Assembly (NCBI RefSeq): GCF_001042595.1
Contig: NZ_AP012326.1
Span: forward strand, 1,922,001-1,986,000
DNA length: 64,000 nt
From: Bifidobacterium dentium JCM 1195 = DSM 20436
GTDB taxonomy: Bacteria > Actinomycetota > Actinomycetes > Actinomycetales > Bifidobacteriaceae
Direction of reading: 5' to 3'
Every line of letters starts with the position of its first letter. Position 1 is the stretch's first letter. Shown piece by piece: positions 44,954 to 58,238 of this stretch. The notes under the pieces were generated by a model that worked only from the letters and a program-made list of their open reading frames with translations, was not told the origin of the DNA and did not search any database. Made by a program: the position numbers and the translations under genes.

Positions 44954-45723
44954 CGCAGTGTCTCCTTCCTCCCGGCTTTCGCGTACGCGCCGGGATGCTG
45001 TCTGAGGTTGATGTTGTTCCCGATGACGTATGCGAGTTCCGCCTCGCATTCGTCGATCTCCCGTTGGATGAGGCGCTCGTCGGCCGGATCGGCGAAGCAT
45101 TCCGGATGGTTGTGCTGTTGGATGCGTAGGCTCTCCTCGTCCACGACGTACAGCTCGACGCCCATGCCCGACTTCCAGAACCGGTAGATCAGCAGGCTGC
45201 GGTACGGCAGGGGGACCACCAGGCCGGAGATCATGTCCCACAGGGCCAGCAGATACGGGTCGCGGTCCGGCGCGTCCGGATCGGCGAGCAGCCCGTCCCT
45301 GCTTGCCTCGGCGTGCCTCATCACTCCCCAGTAAGCGCTTTGGTCGGCTTCGTCGACGACGATCCGGCCGTCCGCGTCCCGCCGGTACGACAGGAACAGT
45401 TCCGCGGTGGTGTCGTGGTTGATGGGGCAATCGCGGCGCAACGCGAACATGTCGACGGCACGTGCCCGTCGGTTACGTGGCATCCTGCGCTCGTGCCCGT
45501 CGACGCTCTTCTCGTACAGGTTCAGCTTCTCCGGCACTCTGCGTTTCCAGGAGATGTCGGGATCATGGAAACGGGCCATGCCAATGACCCGCAGGTCAGC
45601 TCCGAGCCAGCCGATGGCGTCCACCTGCTTCTGCACGCGCGCGATGGCGTCCGGAAGTCGGGTGTCGCCTATCTCGATCACGCCGTCGCCGAAACTGTCG
45701 TCGTTCGAACTGTCTGCTCGCAT
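44950..45723 (-). CDS. Hypothetical protein (257 aa)
   Basis: ATG 45723 follows GGAAGGA. The product is soluble. Its N-terminal third, DTRLPDAIARVQKQVDAIGW followed by LRVIGMARFHDPD, looks alpha/beta. A middle helix is rich in aromatic residues (PYLLALWDMISGLVVPLPYR), and the end is acidic (DERLIQREIDECEAELAYVI). No family is recognised. Its stop overlaps the start of the 136-aa gene by 4 nt. Confidence 0.7.
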   Translation of the reverse strand: MRADSSNDDSFGDGVIEIGDTRLPDAIARVQKQVDAIGWLGADLRVIGMARFHDPDISWKRRVPEKLNLYEKSVDGHERRMPRNRRARAVDMFALRRDCPINHDTTAELFLSYRRDADGRIVVDEADQSAYWGVMRHAEASRDGLLADPDAPDRDPYLLALWDMISGLVVPLPYRSLLIYRFWKSGMGVELYVVDEESLRIQQHNHPECFADPADERLIQREIDECEAELAYVIGNNINLRQHPGAYAKAGRKETLR

Positions 45724-45925
45724 GTTTTCCTTCCCGCGCGGGTGTCTGCCCGCGCATTGGCGATCGTTTGGATATTGATAAGAGTCGGGACACGGGTGCG
45801 CGCCTCATGCCAAGAGCCGGTCGGCAGGCTTTCCTTCCCGCTTTCTGGAATGGGACGCTTCGGGCGCCCGCGCCGGATACCGTGCCTCATACCGGAGCAG
45901 GCCGATGATGGGCCGCGGCCCTCCG

Positions 45926-46810
45926 TCAGTCGCACGCGTTCCCATCCGACCAACGCCATTGTCGGCTGACCACCTCGTATCCTTCCTTGAGGACCGGCAT
46001 TCCGTTCCGGTTGTCGGCGACGCCGTCCATTAACGCGAGCCTGATGGCGAGGTCGTACGTGTCCAGCCAGGACGCGTTGTCCTCATCGTCCTCCCACGAG
46101 ACGTGCCTGCCGTCGAGGTCGTCGTCCCACAGATAGGCCTGGTCGGCGATGCGACGGATCGTGTATTCGATGTTGCTTTCCGCCATGTGTGTTGTTCCTT
46201 TCTTCTCACAAGGCTCTTGTTTTCCGTTTTCGAGGCTGCCGTGACGGCCCATGCGTCCCGACGGGCGCTGTTCGCCGCCGTCTTCCGTCGATGCGGCTTC
46301 CGACTGTGGTTTCGACGTCGGATGGAACACGTTCTCGCGATCCGTATGGGCCTCATACGCGTTCACGAGCAGCATGCGGCGCGGCAGCGGTCCGTCCATG
46401 AGCCAGACACGGACCACCGGGCAGCCCCGATCGGCGAGCGGACGGACCGCGGCCGCAACGTTCCTCTCGTCGGTGACGGACACATTGGGAACGCCGTCGA
46501 TGGCGACCCATGTGGGCGAAGATGCGTCCGGCAGGCGTCGCGCGCCTTTGCCGCATAATTCCCACTGCGCGAGCAGAAGCGCGGTCGTCCTGTCGCGGGG
46601 ATCCGTCTCATCACCGTCCTCGGCTGGTCCGACCGCGCCATCGATGAGTCGTTTCCGGATCGCCTCCGACTCGTTCCGTTTGCCGTAGGCGAGCATGTGA
46701 GCCGCCCGGCAAACGCGTATGAGATCATCATCACCGCATTCGTCGGGGATGTTCCTGCCGGAATCCCACAGGATGACCGGCCATTTTCCGTCGTGTCCCA
46801 TGAAGGCCAT
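45926..46810 (-). CDS. Hypothetical protein fused to, or followed in frame by, a WDDDLDG-type acidic protein
   Basis: The frame from ATG 46810 (AAAGGAACGG upstream) runs for 294 codons. Residues 1-175 (MAFMGHDGKWPVILWDSGRN and following) are an unrecognised domain with a strand-rich part, PTWVAIDGVPNVSVTDERNV. A linker follows, then from ATG 46186 an 86-residue module (LWDDDLDG, SWEDDEDNASW) paralogous to the free protein at 44116-44403. ATG 46186 has its own AAAGGA, so the short acidic protein may be made separately from the same frame. TATCCGGTG (46842-46850) is 32 nt before the first start. Confidence 0.68.
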   Translation of the reverse strand: MAFMGHDGKWPVILWDSGRNIPDECGDDDLIRVCRAAHMLAYGKRNESEAIRKRLIDGAVGPAEDGDETDPRDRTTALLLAQWELCGKGARRLPDASSPTWVAIDGVPNVSVTDERNVAAAVRPLADRGCPVVRVWLMDGPLPRRMLLVNAYEAHTDRENVFHPTSKPQSEAASTEDGGEQRPSGRMGRHGSLENGKQEPCEKKGTTHMAESNIEYTIRRIADQAYLWDDDLDGRHVSWEDDEDNASWLDTYDLAIRLALMDGVADNRNGMPVLKEGYEVVSRQWRWSDGNACD

Positions 46811-46943
46811 GTTCCGTTCCTTTCGTGTCGTCCCCATATCACACCGGATAGTTCCAAGCGTCTATCCGGTGGGAAACCGGAACGCCAACGGGATGCGGAA
46901 GGTCCGCATGGCCGGTGAAAGAAGCAAAGGAATTGGAGGAAAC
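46811..46943. promoter_or_regulatory. Divergent region with inverted TATCCGGTG sites
   Basis: CACCGGATA 46842-46850 and TATCCGGTG 46863-46871 form an inverted pair with only 12 nt between. Each copy points to one of the divergent genes, 32 and 73 nt from their starts. Confidence 0.6.
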
Positions 46944-47678
46944 ATGTTCTGCACCAATTGCGGGAAACGACTGATCGAAGGGCAGTATGTCTGCCCGGAC
47001 TGCGGCACGAGACGTGCCGCCATGGCGGGAAAGACCGCGCACGTCATCCGAATCACGCGTGCGCGGCTGGCCGTGATCATCGCCGCCAGCGTGATCGTCT
47101 CGCTTCTGGCGGGATCGCTGATCACATGGGGCGTAGTCCGGGGAACCGGTGCGGGAGGATCCACTGCCATCACAGGCCTAGCGTCCGCCCAGACGCCACC
47201 GTCCATCGACGGGACCTGGGTATCCCAAGGCGAACTGGACCGCCCGTTCACGCTGAACAACGGCGTGATCACCACGTCCGATATCGAGGACGAGCCCGGG
47301 AAAGGCACCTACACCATCTCGGACAAGCCCGACGACAACGGCTATTACGTCCTCGACCTCAGGTTCGACGAGATGAACGAGTGCACCTCCGACACGGCCG
47401 ACACCCTCGAATCTTGCAAGGGCAGGAGCTTCGACATCACCCGTTTCGAGATCCGGCCGGACAAGGGGTCGGACGACGGCTACATCAGCTCGTTCGCCCT
47501 GCGTCCCGCGCTCTCCAAGAAACAACAGAGGAAGGTCTCGAAAGGCAGATACTACGACAACTGCGCGTGGTCCCTGGGATACATGTGGTACAACGGCGGC
47601 AACCTCGGCGACTGCGCCCTCGACCCATCCACGTTCGAACCGGTCAAACCCGACTACTGGACGATGATCCGCCAGTGA
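46944..47678 (+). CDS. Zinc-ribbon membrane protein with extracytoplasmic domain (244 aa)
   Basis: The protein begins with a zinc ribbon (CTNC at 3-6, CPDC at 18-21 in MFCTNCGKRLIEGQYVCPDC) and a basic linker. One membrane helix follows (LAVIIAASVIVSLLAGSLIT near 43-62), then an outer domain of about 175 residues (SIDGTWVSQGEL, TYTISDKP, a CxxxxxxxxxxC pair in the middle). The design, a cytoplasmic zinc ribbon, one membrane anchor and an outer beta-rich domain, is frequent in actinobacteria with unknown role. GGAGG lies 6 nt before ATG 46944. TATCCGGTG is 73 nt upstream. Confidence 0.78.
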   Translation: MFCTNCGKRLIEGQYVCPDCGTRRAAMAGKTAHVIRITRARLAVIIAASVIVSLLAGSLITWGVVRGTGAGGSTAITGLASAQTPPSIDGTWVSQGELDRPFTLNNGVITTSDIEDEPGKGTYTISDKPDDNGYYVLDLRFDEMNECTSDTADTLESCKGRSFDITRFEIRPDKGSDDGYISSFALRPALSKKQQRKVSKGRYYDNCAWSLGYMWYNGGNLGDCALDPSTFEPVKPDYWTMIRQ

Positions 47679-47903
47679 CGGCCGTCCCCATCCGATGTCG
47701 GACGCAAACCCCGAGCTGGACTGTCCGGCATGTCCCCTCAACGGTTCCACGGAAAGCGTGGGGCCATGGGACGAGGAACGAATGACGCCGGACAGGGGGT
47801 ATCATCGTCTATCCGGTGATATGGAGGTGAAGTCGAACGGCTCAGGCCGCGGATCTTCGCGAATGACGATCACGAGTAATGGGAAAAGAAAGGTGTGAAC
47901 ATC
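47679..47903 (+). promoter_or_regulatory. Upstream region of the NERD-like gene with TATCCGGTG
   Basis: TATCCGGTG at 47810-47818 lies 86 nt before ATG 47904. GAAAGG (47888-47893) is the ribosome binding site. Nothing else was recognised in the gap. Confidence 0.5.
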
Positions 47904-49211
47904 ATGCTCATGGTTCTGAGAACGATGTTGTTATATATATGCCCGCCGTTGGGCCTGTGGGAGTTGCTGACGCTGGCGGCGTTCATCGTGGGTGGATTCC
48001 TCATCGGAGGCAAGCCCTTCGAAAGCGGGCAGAAATGGTTCGACAACAGGCGGGAACGGTCTTACGCCGGTCTGGTCGGTACGGCTGCCGGCGTCGTCCT
48101 CTGGTTCTACGTACACGGCGTCGTCCTCGTCGGCGACATGCAGGACAACTACACGCTGTACATGACCATCAACGGAAGGGACGGTTCCTCCGAGAAGGGA
48201 TACCGCAGGCCGCTCGCGTCCTTCGGCCGTTCGTTCGCGGAGATAGTGAACCAACAGCAGACCACGGTACCCTGGCAGCTGCGGATCGCCAGGGCCGTCA
48301 TGATGATCGCGGCCGTCGCGCTTCTCGCGATACTGCTCGTGTTCTACATTCGACTGTACAAAGCCAACAAGGGGAAGCTCGCCGCGTGGAACGCGGACAC
48401 GTTCGAGAAGCGTTTCCCCGACGTGGCGCGTGGGAACGGCGTCGAATGGGCCACGCCATATGAGAACAATTATCTCGGTTTCAGGCTCGTCGACCACGAC
48501 ACAGCCGGCGCCGACGACCCTTGGTACGCCTCCTTCAGGGAGATCAACCTGCATCAGGCGCGCTATGACGGACTCATCAACGGCGTTCCCGGCGGCGGTC
48601 TGGAATCCTCGCCGTTCGATTCCGATGCCATCGCATCAGGCCGTACGGGCGAGGAGACCCTCGCCAGGATCATCGTCGGCAACAAGCTGAACGTCGTATC
48701 GTTCTGGTCGCTATACGGCAAGGACGGGAAGGGGAACCCGACCGACAAGGACATCGACTGCGCGCTCGTGGGCGTCGACAAGCAGGGGAAGACGCACGTG
48801 TGGTTCGTCGACGCGAAGAACTACAAGGGAGGCTCCGACACCAAATACGTCAACGCCGGCCACGACGACAAGGGACTCAATGTGATCGTCCGCATCAGCA
48901 AGTCCCAGCACGCGCTCGTCTCCGGCAAGGACGGCAGGCCCTACCTCTCGACTTCGGAGAACATGGCGGTCCAATCCGGCAACTGGAGCCGCGTGCCAGC
49001 CATCGCGAAGGCCGATCGCACATCATACGTGTGCATGGTGCCGACAGGGAAGGACGGCTGCCCGGACGTCGACGGCCTCGTCTGGACCGGTGGCGTCAAG
49101 TGCGTCACTCCGAAGCAGCTGGTCGACGAGATCAGGGCATGCGACCTCGACGATCCCTCAAGAATCCCGGCGGATGCGATGAACCTGTTCCGCGGAGCGT
49201 TGAAGAACTGA
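47904..49211 (+). CDS. Membrane-anchored NERD-like nuclease (435 aa)
   Basis: Three hydrophobic segments occupy the N-terminal 160 residues (LLTLAAFIVGGFLIGG, VGTAAGVVLWFYVHGVVLVG, VMMIAAVALLAILLVFYI). The soluble C-terminal part contains a nuclease-related domain: SGRTGEETLARII, DKDIDCALV and VWFVDAKNYKGG, fitting the E-(x)-D-(D/E)xK layout of NERD/PD-(D/E)xK proteins. The enzyme would sit at the membrane with its nuclease domain inside the cell. GTG 47895 is in frame, but GAAAGG is spaced for ATG 47904. It is probably expressed from its own TATCCGGTG-linked promoter. Confidence 0.8.
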   Translation: MLMVLRTMLLYICPPLGLWELLTLAAFIVGGFLIGGKPFESGQKWFDNRRERSYAGLVGTAAGVVLWFYVHGVVLVGDMQDNYTLYMTINGRDGSSEKGYRRPLASFGRSFAEIVNQQQTTVPWQLRIARAVMMIAAVALLAILLVFYIRLYKANKGKLAAWNADTFEKRFPDVARGNGVEWATPYENNYLGFRLVDHDTAGADDPWYASFREINLHQARYDGLINGVPGGGLESSPFDSDAIASGRTGEETLARIIVGNKLNVVSFWSLYGKDGKGNPTDKDIDCALVGVDKQGKTHVWFVDAKNYKGGSDTKYVNAGHDDKGLNVIVRISKSQHALVSGKDGRPYLSTSENMAVQSGNWSRVPAIAKADRTSYVCMVPTGKDGCPDVDGLVWTGGVKCVTPKQLVDEIRACDLDDPSRIPADAMNLFRGALKN

Positions 49212-49388
49212 CCCGAGAATCCAGACCCCGGGAGCATCCGCATCGGTGCCACGCCATGTGTTCCAGGACCATGCAGGCGGTCCTGGAACCCGCACCCGGT
49301 CCCGTTCGCTGGATTCCCGTCAGCCCACGGAATTTCCCCATCCTTTCACAGCCTCTCAGCAAGGGAGCGGGTATCATACGACGGCCGT

Positions 49389-50183
49389 TCACGACAGCAC
49401 CCTCTCTATGTCATCTCTCAGTCTTGGATCCTCAAGACCGGCGTCGCCAAGCAGGGACGCCATGTCCAACGCCCAGTTCCTATGGGCGAGGACCCACCGG
49501 TCGACGTCCACGATTCCGGTACCGGCCGGATCGAACAGACCGCCGTAACCGATTCTGATACGGGTCAGAATATCCTCGGCGACATCCATGCAATCCGGCG
49601 TGGAGCCAAAGGCGACAGCCGTCTGCGCCGACAGGACTAGACTTCCACGCACGCAATGCGCATGGATGACGTACGCGTCCTTTTTCATATCGTCGAGTGG
49701 ATATCCACCGGGCCAGACACGTCCCACCTGCTCGCAGACGCTGTCACAGGCCTCCAGATATGTGAAGGGCTCACCTCCGTCGAAACCGATGCAGGCCTTT
49801 ACCAAATCATCGGTGGTAACCGGCATTCCGTCAAGAGCGCCATAGCATGGCACTCCGTCGTCATCGTATTTGATGGCGCCGAGCATGTCCAAGGCAATCG
49901 TGAGCCTGACTCGCCAATCCCCAATCGTCTCGTGAACTCCACGTTGGAATATGCACTCGGGAAGATACGGGAATGGCAGTTGGAAAAGAACAGACATCCG
50001 CTTGCGTTCACGGATATAGGCCGCAGGCGTAGGCACCGGCAAAAGAGCATCGGGACCTCCGACGACGACCGCCGGATCGGCTTCATCCACGTCAAGCAAT
50101 TGTTTCGTCGTCTGCGTCAGACGCGCCGCAGCCAATCTCGGGTCAGTGCACCAGTACGGGGAGATGTTCTGTATAAAATCCAT
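49389..50183 (-). CDS. Hypothetical protein (264 aa) at the island end
   Basis: The soluble protein has the start MDFIQNISPYWCTDPRLAAA, an aromatic/proline region (FQLPFPYLPECIFQRG) and an acidic second half. The end, RNWALDMASLLGDAGLEDPR, is helical. No family is recognised. No strong ribosome binding site is seen before ATG 50183, so the start is uncertain. It is convergent with the NERD-like gene and reads away from the rRNA operon terminators, at the right border of the accessory region. Confidence 0.62.
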   Translation of the reverse strand: MDFIQNISPYWCTDPRLAAARLTQTTKQLLDVDEADPAVVVGGPDALLPVPTPAAYIRERKRMSVLFQLPFPYLPECIFQRGVHETIGDWRVRLTIALDMLGAIKYDDDGVPCYGALDGMPVTTDDLVKACIGFDGGEPFTYLEACDSVCEQVGRVWPGGYPLDDMKKDAYVIHAHCVRGSLVLSAQTAVAFGSTPDCMDVAEDILTRIRIGYGGLFDPAGTGIVDVDRWVLAHRNWALDMASLLGDAGLEDPRLRDDIERVLS

Positions 50184-50392
50184 ATGGACACTATACGACC
50201 CACATCATCTTTTGACGGGTACCCCCGAGATTCATCACAAAACCAATCATCGATTGTCTTATTGCGATAAACTTAGTCATTCCAGTGAAACGTCTTCGAA
50301 CGTATAAGCCGCACTTGTTACGAACCAAAAAATCCGGTTTAACAATCAAATCGCGTTTTGCGGCTATAGGAGCAAATAAGACAAGGGTTCCC
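50184..50392. other. Gap between island and rRNA terminators
   Basis: I see no gene. An AGCCGC/GCGGCT inverted pair lies near 50308 and 50358. The upstream signals of the 264-aa gene should be here, but none could be fixed. Confidence 0.3.
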
Positions 50393-50510
50393 GGAGCGGA
50401 CCCCAGGGGAAAACAAAAAGGACCTCCCGGAAATCCCCGGAGCGGCATGCTCCGCAGGACGATAAAACAAAAATGGGGTTTCCCGGAGCGTCGGCTCCAC
50501 GGGAAACCCC
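50393..50510 (-). terminator. Three tandem terminators behind the rRNA operon
   Basis: The first is perfect: GGGGTTTCCCG 50475-50485 with CGGGAAACCCC 50500-50510, followed on the minus strand by ATTTTTGTTTT. A second imperfect hairpin (about 50419-50458) is followed by TTTTTGTTTT. A third (GGGTTCC / GGACCC type, about 50393-50412) is followed by TTGTCTTATTT. Confidence 0.8.
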
Positions 50511-50522
50511 GACAAGAACGTT

Positions 50523-50638
50523 TGCGGCGGCGTGTTACTCTCCCACACCCTGCCGGGTGCAGTACCATCACCGTGCCAGGCCTTAGCTTCCGGGTTCGGA
50601 AAGGGACCGGGCGTCACACCTGGGCCATGGCCACCGCA
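50523..50638 (-). rRNA. rrf: 5S ribosomal RNA of the rRNA operon
   Basis: The conserved run GAACCCGGAAGCTAAGGCC and a paired terminal stem (GCGGTGG / CGCCGC side) identify the gene. It follows the 23S gene after about 230 nt. The ends are accurate to a few bases. Confidence 0.95.
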
Positions 50639-50866
50639 AAAACCACCATCAACGGCCCGGACCCCCAAACGGGGACCCCGACCGGCCAAAAGGAAAACCA
50701 CCCACGCGCCGCCACCGGCGCGTGCCGTGACGGTCCGGGAACCGGACAGCGGACGCGAACACCGTTTCGTGACCACAGGAACAACGCTCCTTGTCGCCAA
50801 CAATCCCGCAGCAGCAAAGACGCGGACCCACCCCCACACAAGAGGGGAATGGGCTGCTATGTCGCC

Positions 50867-55912
<5,046 letters not shown>

Positions 55913-56399
55913 ACCATGAAGAGAACCGAAAACGACTCTCACAAGAAAATTGACGATCGCCTTATAAGGAAAGGCGCATCGCACGAAAACCCCACCGTCC
56001 TTCAAGGCCTCCCGGCCACTCGCCGAAACACGGCGAGCCGACGATGGACTGGCAATCATTGACTATAAAGAAGTAGTACAGATACGCTCTTGAGTTCTCA
56101 AACCACCACCGCACCAGCAGACCGCCCCGAACCATGGGAGCCGGGCCGCCGTGCTGAGCAGCAAGAGATAAACATACACGGGAACCCGCGCCCGCGCAAC
56201 CCCGCAGGCACGGAAGGACCCGGAACCGTTGCAAACACACGCCTCCCCCGGCGTGTCGAAAACCACCTTACATGGCCGATATCATCGTCGTAGTCCTATG
56301 AAACAGCAATCGCATTACACGAAATCGAATGTTCATCGGCGTGTCGTCACTGCGGTCGGGCGCTGCCTACGAGGAAAGCCACGCAGGTGGGCGCCCTCT
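55913..56399 (-). promoter_or_regulatory. rRNA operon promoter and leader
   Basis: On the minus strand TTGCGC (56194-56199) and TATGTT (56171-56176) stand 17 nt apart and are a candidate promoter. A second weaker pair, TTGAGA / TACTAC, lies near 56080-56102. The boxA-like 12-mer GGTTTGAGAACT is at 56093-56104. No gene is seen in this 487-nt stretch. Confidence 0.45.
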
Positions 56400-57989
56400 C
56401 TACCAGCGACGTCCGCAATGCTTGCCGCCGAGGCCTGATCTGCCGTCCGCTCCCCAAGGACCACGCCCTTCGGCGCGGAGCATCGCGAGATGACGCTTCA
56501 TCGCAACCAGCATGATATGGGCGTCTTCCAGACCAAGGTGACGTTCCGACTTCGAGGAATCCAAGGCGCCCTGACGTTTAGCGTAAGATTCCAACGTATT
56601 GTCGCCATACGGATGCTCATCGTCGGGAATCGAGCCGTCATCCCAACGGCGGCTCATCGGCAACGTATCGATGATCGTAATGTTGCCGGCACGATAGCTT
56701 TCCGCATATCCGGCGATATTCAGCATGAAGAACCCATGCTCGAAACGGGCGTTGTGAGCCACATACGGTTGCTGTTCCAAACGCTGGAGCAATCCAATCT
56801 GAGCCGCCGGCCACTCGTCGAACAAGCGAGGCCCTCCGGCAAGGTCACGAACGTCGATGCCTGTAAGTCTGAGAATCAGGTCGTTGCCGACAGCGGCGTT
56901 CTCGGGTGTGACGCCGAAGGAAAGGCGGGCCTGGCCATAGGCGTCCCCGGTCACATAGGAACTTTGCTCATACCGGTATTCGGCCGGGGCATCCGCGGGA
57001 CGTGGCGACATCATGTTCATGAATTCGAACCCGACGTCGATGATGTACGTACGGGCCGGATCGGTGCCCGTGGTTTCGATGTCGACACCCATCACGTTGT
57101 CGACATCACAACCGGGAAGGTAGGCGTCACGCCAGTCAGGCTTGCGATAATCGGCAAGACGACGGCCCTCCTCCGACCGGCTTGCCTGACCGGCGGCGAA
57201 CACCGAATCGTCATCGAACAATGTGGAACCGCCGGGACTGGTCACACCGCTCAGGTTCGCACGCGACATGGCATAGCGGCCGGAACGTTCCTGCTCACGT
57301 GCAGCCTTGCGGCGAGACGCACGGCCGTTGACGATTTCGGCGGTCCGATCCTGGATATCGTCCAACCGGATGACGGATGCCGAAGTTTCGTCAGATGCCA
57401 ATCGATCACCGTTCGCGGTATCGGCGACGGATACGGCATCCGCGGCATCCGCAGGTCGTGCATACGGGTGCAGGACCGGTACGGTGACTCGTTCACGGCG
57501 TTCTTGCGTAATGGTCCACAAACGCATCTGCGCACCGATCTCACGCAGGATGGCAATCTCGTCACATAGGCGACGATTCGCATACGCGAGCGCGCGCGGC
57601 AAACGATAGGAGGCGATCAAACGATCGAAATCCGTCATGAACGTCGTATTGCATTGCGCGAGGATCGATTCAAGCCGGTCACGAATCGCAAGATCGAGTT
57701 TCAGCAGATCATGCAGTTGGCGTGCGGACAGCGATGGAGCGGGCCGTCCGGTCACGGCAGTCGTCGCGGAGGATCCCGTCTCGGAGGAACGCCAGTACCG
57801 CAACGCCGCAATCGCATCAATATGCTGCGTCGCGGCCGCACCGATACCGCGCTCCATATCAAGTGAAGCGACCCACTGCCAGTCAATCAACTGATTGTCG
57901 GCGTTCTTCGGCATCATCGCCGCCCACTGATCGATGTCTTTCTTGGCTTCGGACAGCCAGGAACCGTCCGTCTGCACTGCTTCGTTCAT
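56400..57989 (-). CDS. DEDD-family 3'-5' exonuclease (DnaQ/RNase T-like), core copy
   Basis: The 529-residue protein has about 310 helical N-terminal residues and a C-terminal DEDDh domain: ExoI MGVDIETTGTDPARTYIIDV, ExoII VAHNARFEHGFFML and ExoIII in ERHLGLEDAHIMLVAM. ATG 57989 is chosen because upstream codons to 58160 are not family-like. Its binding site is weak (GAGAT). The layout, a long helical region followed by the exonuclease, is the same as in the island copy at 34944-36281, so one derives from a relative of the other. It lies between the rRNA operon and gadB, divergent from gadB. Confidence 0.9.
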   Translation of the reverse strand: MNEAVQTDGSWLSEAKKDIDQWAAMMPKNADNQLIDWQWVASLDMERGIGAAATQHIDAIAALRYWRSSETGSSATTAVTGRPAPSLSARQLHDLLKLDLAIRDRLESILAQCNTTFMTDFDRLIASYRLPRALAYANRRLCDEIAILREIGAQMRLWTITQERRERVTVPVLHPYARPADAADAVSVADTANGDRLASDETSASVIRLDDIQDRTAEIVNGRASRRKAAREQERSGRYAMSRANLSGVTSPGGSTLFDDDSVFAAGQASRSEEGRRLADYRKPDWRDAYLPGCDVDNVMGVDIETTGTDPARTYIIDVGFEFMNMMSPRPADAPAEYRYEQSSYVTGDAYGQARLSFGVTPENAAVGNDLILRLTGIDVRDLAGGPRLFDEWPAAQIGLLQRLEQQPYVAHNARFEHGFFMLNIAGYAESYRAGNITIIDTLPMSRRWDDGSIPDDEHPYGDNTLESYAKRQGALDSSKSERHLGLEDAHIMLVAMKRHLAMLRAEGRGPWGADGRSGLGGKHCGRRW

Positions 57990-58238
57990 ATCTCGAATCG
58001 TAGCCGAATGGCAGACGATTTTTTCCACCCGCCACAATACGACCAAGATGCCAAGCACGAATGGATCCCCCGCACCTATCACCCCCCGAATTCGGCGGAT
58101 GGGCTCGTCATCCAGAGCATAAATTTTGATTTCCCTATAGCGAATAATGGCAAAAACCACAGGAAACAGAAGGTTTGACAGTTTATTTTTACATTATCGG
58201 AACGCAAGGAACGTTCCAGATGATGAAAGGAAGTCGCA
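57990..58238 (+). promoter_or_regulatory. Promoter region of gadB with palindrome
   Basis: TTGACA at 58175-58180 is a good -35 box. GGAACG 58199-58204 followed by the perfect palindrome GGAACGTTCC 58208-58217 lies between it and the ribosome binding site (AAAGGAAG 58226-58233). The palindrome is a candidate operator for acid- or growth-phase control. The -10 box was not settled. Confidence 0.5.

Noticed and set aside
56490..57569. 359-codon plus-strand ORF opposite the core exonuclease
   Set aside because: Shadow of the gene with DEDD motifs on the minus strand.
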